From NCBI GenBank assembly GCA_029706075.1, contig JAINUG010000480.1:152501-216500 (forward strand): a stretch of 64,000 bases of DNA, in the 5' to 3' direction. The stretch is from Aldrovandia affinis (taxonomy: Eukaryota; Chordata; Actinopteri; Notacanthiformes; Halosauridae). Below are positions 62,960-64,000 of the stretch, piece by piece (position 1 is the stretch's first letter; each line of letters starts with the position of its first letter). Below the pieces are notes generated by a model that was given only the letters and a program-made list of their open reading frames with translations, searched no databases and had not been told where the DNA came from. The position numbers and the translations under genes were made by a program.

Positions 62960-64000
62960 CGCAACATCCTCTGCAACACCCTCTGCAACATCAATACAAC
63001 CTCTGCAATGTGTTGCAGAGGATGTTGCATTGCAGTCGCACTGCAGTCGCGCGAGCATGCATAGGCCTTTAACGGTCGCGGGAGCAGATGGCATTGATGT
63101 CTTCAACAGCCTTCAGCTAGGAACTATGATCTGGCACTGGAAATATTTGAAGCTCCGAGACGTAGGAGAGGTATGTTTTTAACAGTAAATGTCAGTCAGA
63201 ATCTGAGACAGTCTAATAATTTATAATGGACTTGGTTTGGTCAGCTAACAAACTCGCTGATAGCAATAAGATTGTGATAGGAGCCAGAGACAGAGGACTG
63301 AGAGAAAAGCTACTGGGGGTGGCAGATCTGATATGACAAAGGGCAGTACAGATGTGTCAGGGCAGAGGATTGACCCAGCAATGTATTCAGTCAATGGGCA
63401 GTGGTGCTGTTCGCGAAACAGTATGCAAAATGGAGTCTATTACTAATACCCATATCTATACAAATCAGTGAATAACCAGAACACTCAAGGTCAGAATAAT
63501 GGAAGCATTTTCCATAAAATATTATGAAATACACAGTTTAGAAAAATATACAGATACTGCTAGTAAGAACCCTGCGATGGACTAGTAAACTGTCTTGGGG
63601 TTTGTACACCTGAGCTGCTTTGACAAAAACAGGAGATGAGCTCTTGGCCTATGAGCCACATCGGCTCAATCCAGGCTTACTTGTAAATCATTTTTTTAAA
63701 TAACACAATAAAAATGAGTAAACAAAACTCCAACAACAGCCCTCAAAGTTGAGGCAGAGCAAACTATTTTTACTCACAGAAAAACGTATCATTTGTAAAC
63801 TGTAAACTGTTTATTTACCTTTCCATAACTGGTATTTAAGTCAACTTAATGATTTTACTAGGTCAACATTTTAAAAGCAAATATCCTACTTTATTGTTTA
63901 TCCAACACCCACAGATACTTTCTTTTCTTTGTGTAAAGCAACTTGATATAAACCCATGTTCCCTTTATCTGAGGCTTGCTACATCTCTCAGCCAGCCAAA
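62960..64000. other. Duplicated flank of L2 copy 4; no gene
   Basis: Matches 55758-56798 at a constant offset of 7202, with no difference noticed by eye. It contains the same palindromic ctctgcaa repeats at about 62970-63030. The final bases reach the beginning of the hAT/ZBED relic. Confidence 0.6.

Larger units (their letters stand above)
59389..64000. repeat. Second unit of the 7.2-kb tandem duplication (runs off the window)
   Basis: Repeats 52181-56798 up to the last base of the window. About 4.6 kb of the expected 7.2 kb is visible. Confidence 0.85.

Overview
The window is a transposon-dense piece of a ray-finned fish (most likely teleost) genome. The evidence is L2-clade LINEs with the fish 3' tail, a Tol2-like hAT element, a tRNA/L2 composite SINE, a Penelope-like element, a Polinton, a PGBD-type piggyBac and a class I-like endogenous retrovirus (ERV). 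No ordinary host protein-coding gene, rRNA or free tRNA gene could be supported. A 100-N assembly gap lies at 39411-39510.

Positions 1-3764 hold degraded repeats: a possible terminal-inverted-repeat element, a 55-bp tandem repeat, a possible LTR and the 3' end of a Tx1-like LINE.

Positions 3765-45669 are one stack of nested insertions, most levels fixed by target-site duplications (TSDs). The outermost element is a Tol2-like hAT (TSD atggtgtc on both sides), whose BED-finger/transposase exons run on the minus strand and are spread over 42 kb. Within it sit a non-autonomous hAT (3951-5415, TSD acttaagt), a nearly intact L2 LINE (6602-10321) and a Ty3/Gypsy element (12810-44980, TSD gttat). 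The Gypsy 5' LTR is split by a Penelope-like insertion (17192-44822, 15-bp TSD). Joined to that is an ERV (17546-43979), whose pol gene is split by a 20-kb Polinton/Maverick (20254-40316, TSD gctaat). The Polinton contains a second L2 LINE, a large inverted duplication carrying a Gypsy fragment, remnants of a packaging ATPase, a small basic protein, a macrodomain protein and a Cys/His-rich unknown protein. It also contains a piggyBac (34850-39269, TSD TTAA) and a second fragment of the Tol2-like family.

Positions 45678-51560 are another degraded Gypsy element on the minus strand, interrupted by a second kind of L2 LINE and by a probable solo LTR. From 52038 to the end lie two more copies of the first L2 family on the minus strand, inside what reads as a 7.2-kb tandem duplication (52181-59388, then 59389 past the window end). 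Between them are two hAT transposase fragments and a tRNA-L2 SINE.

The genes do not form a pathway; the window records successive invasions. The most unusual items are the depth of nesting, the TARG1/OARD1-like macrodomain inside a Polinton remnant, the Ig-like reading frame in the env position of the ERV, and the tandem micro-exons of the piggyBac transposase.
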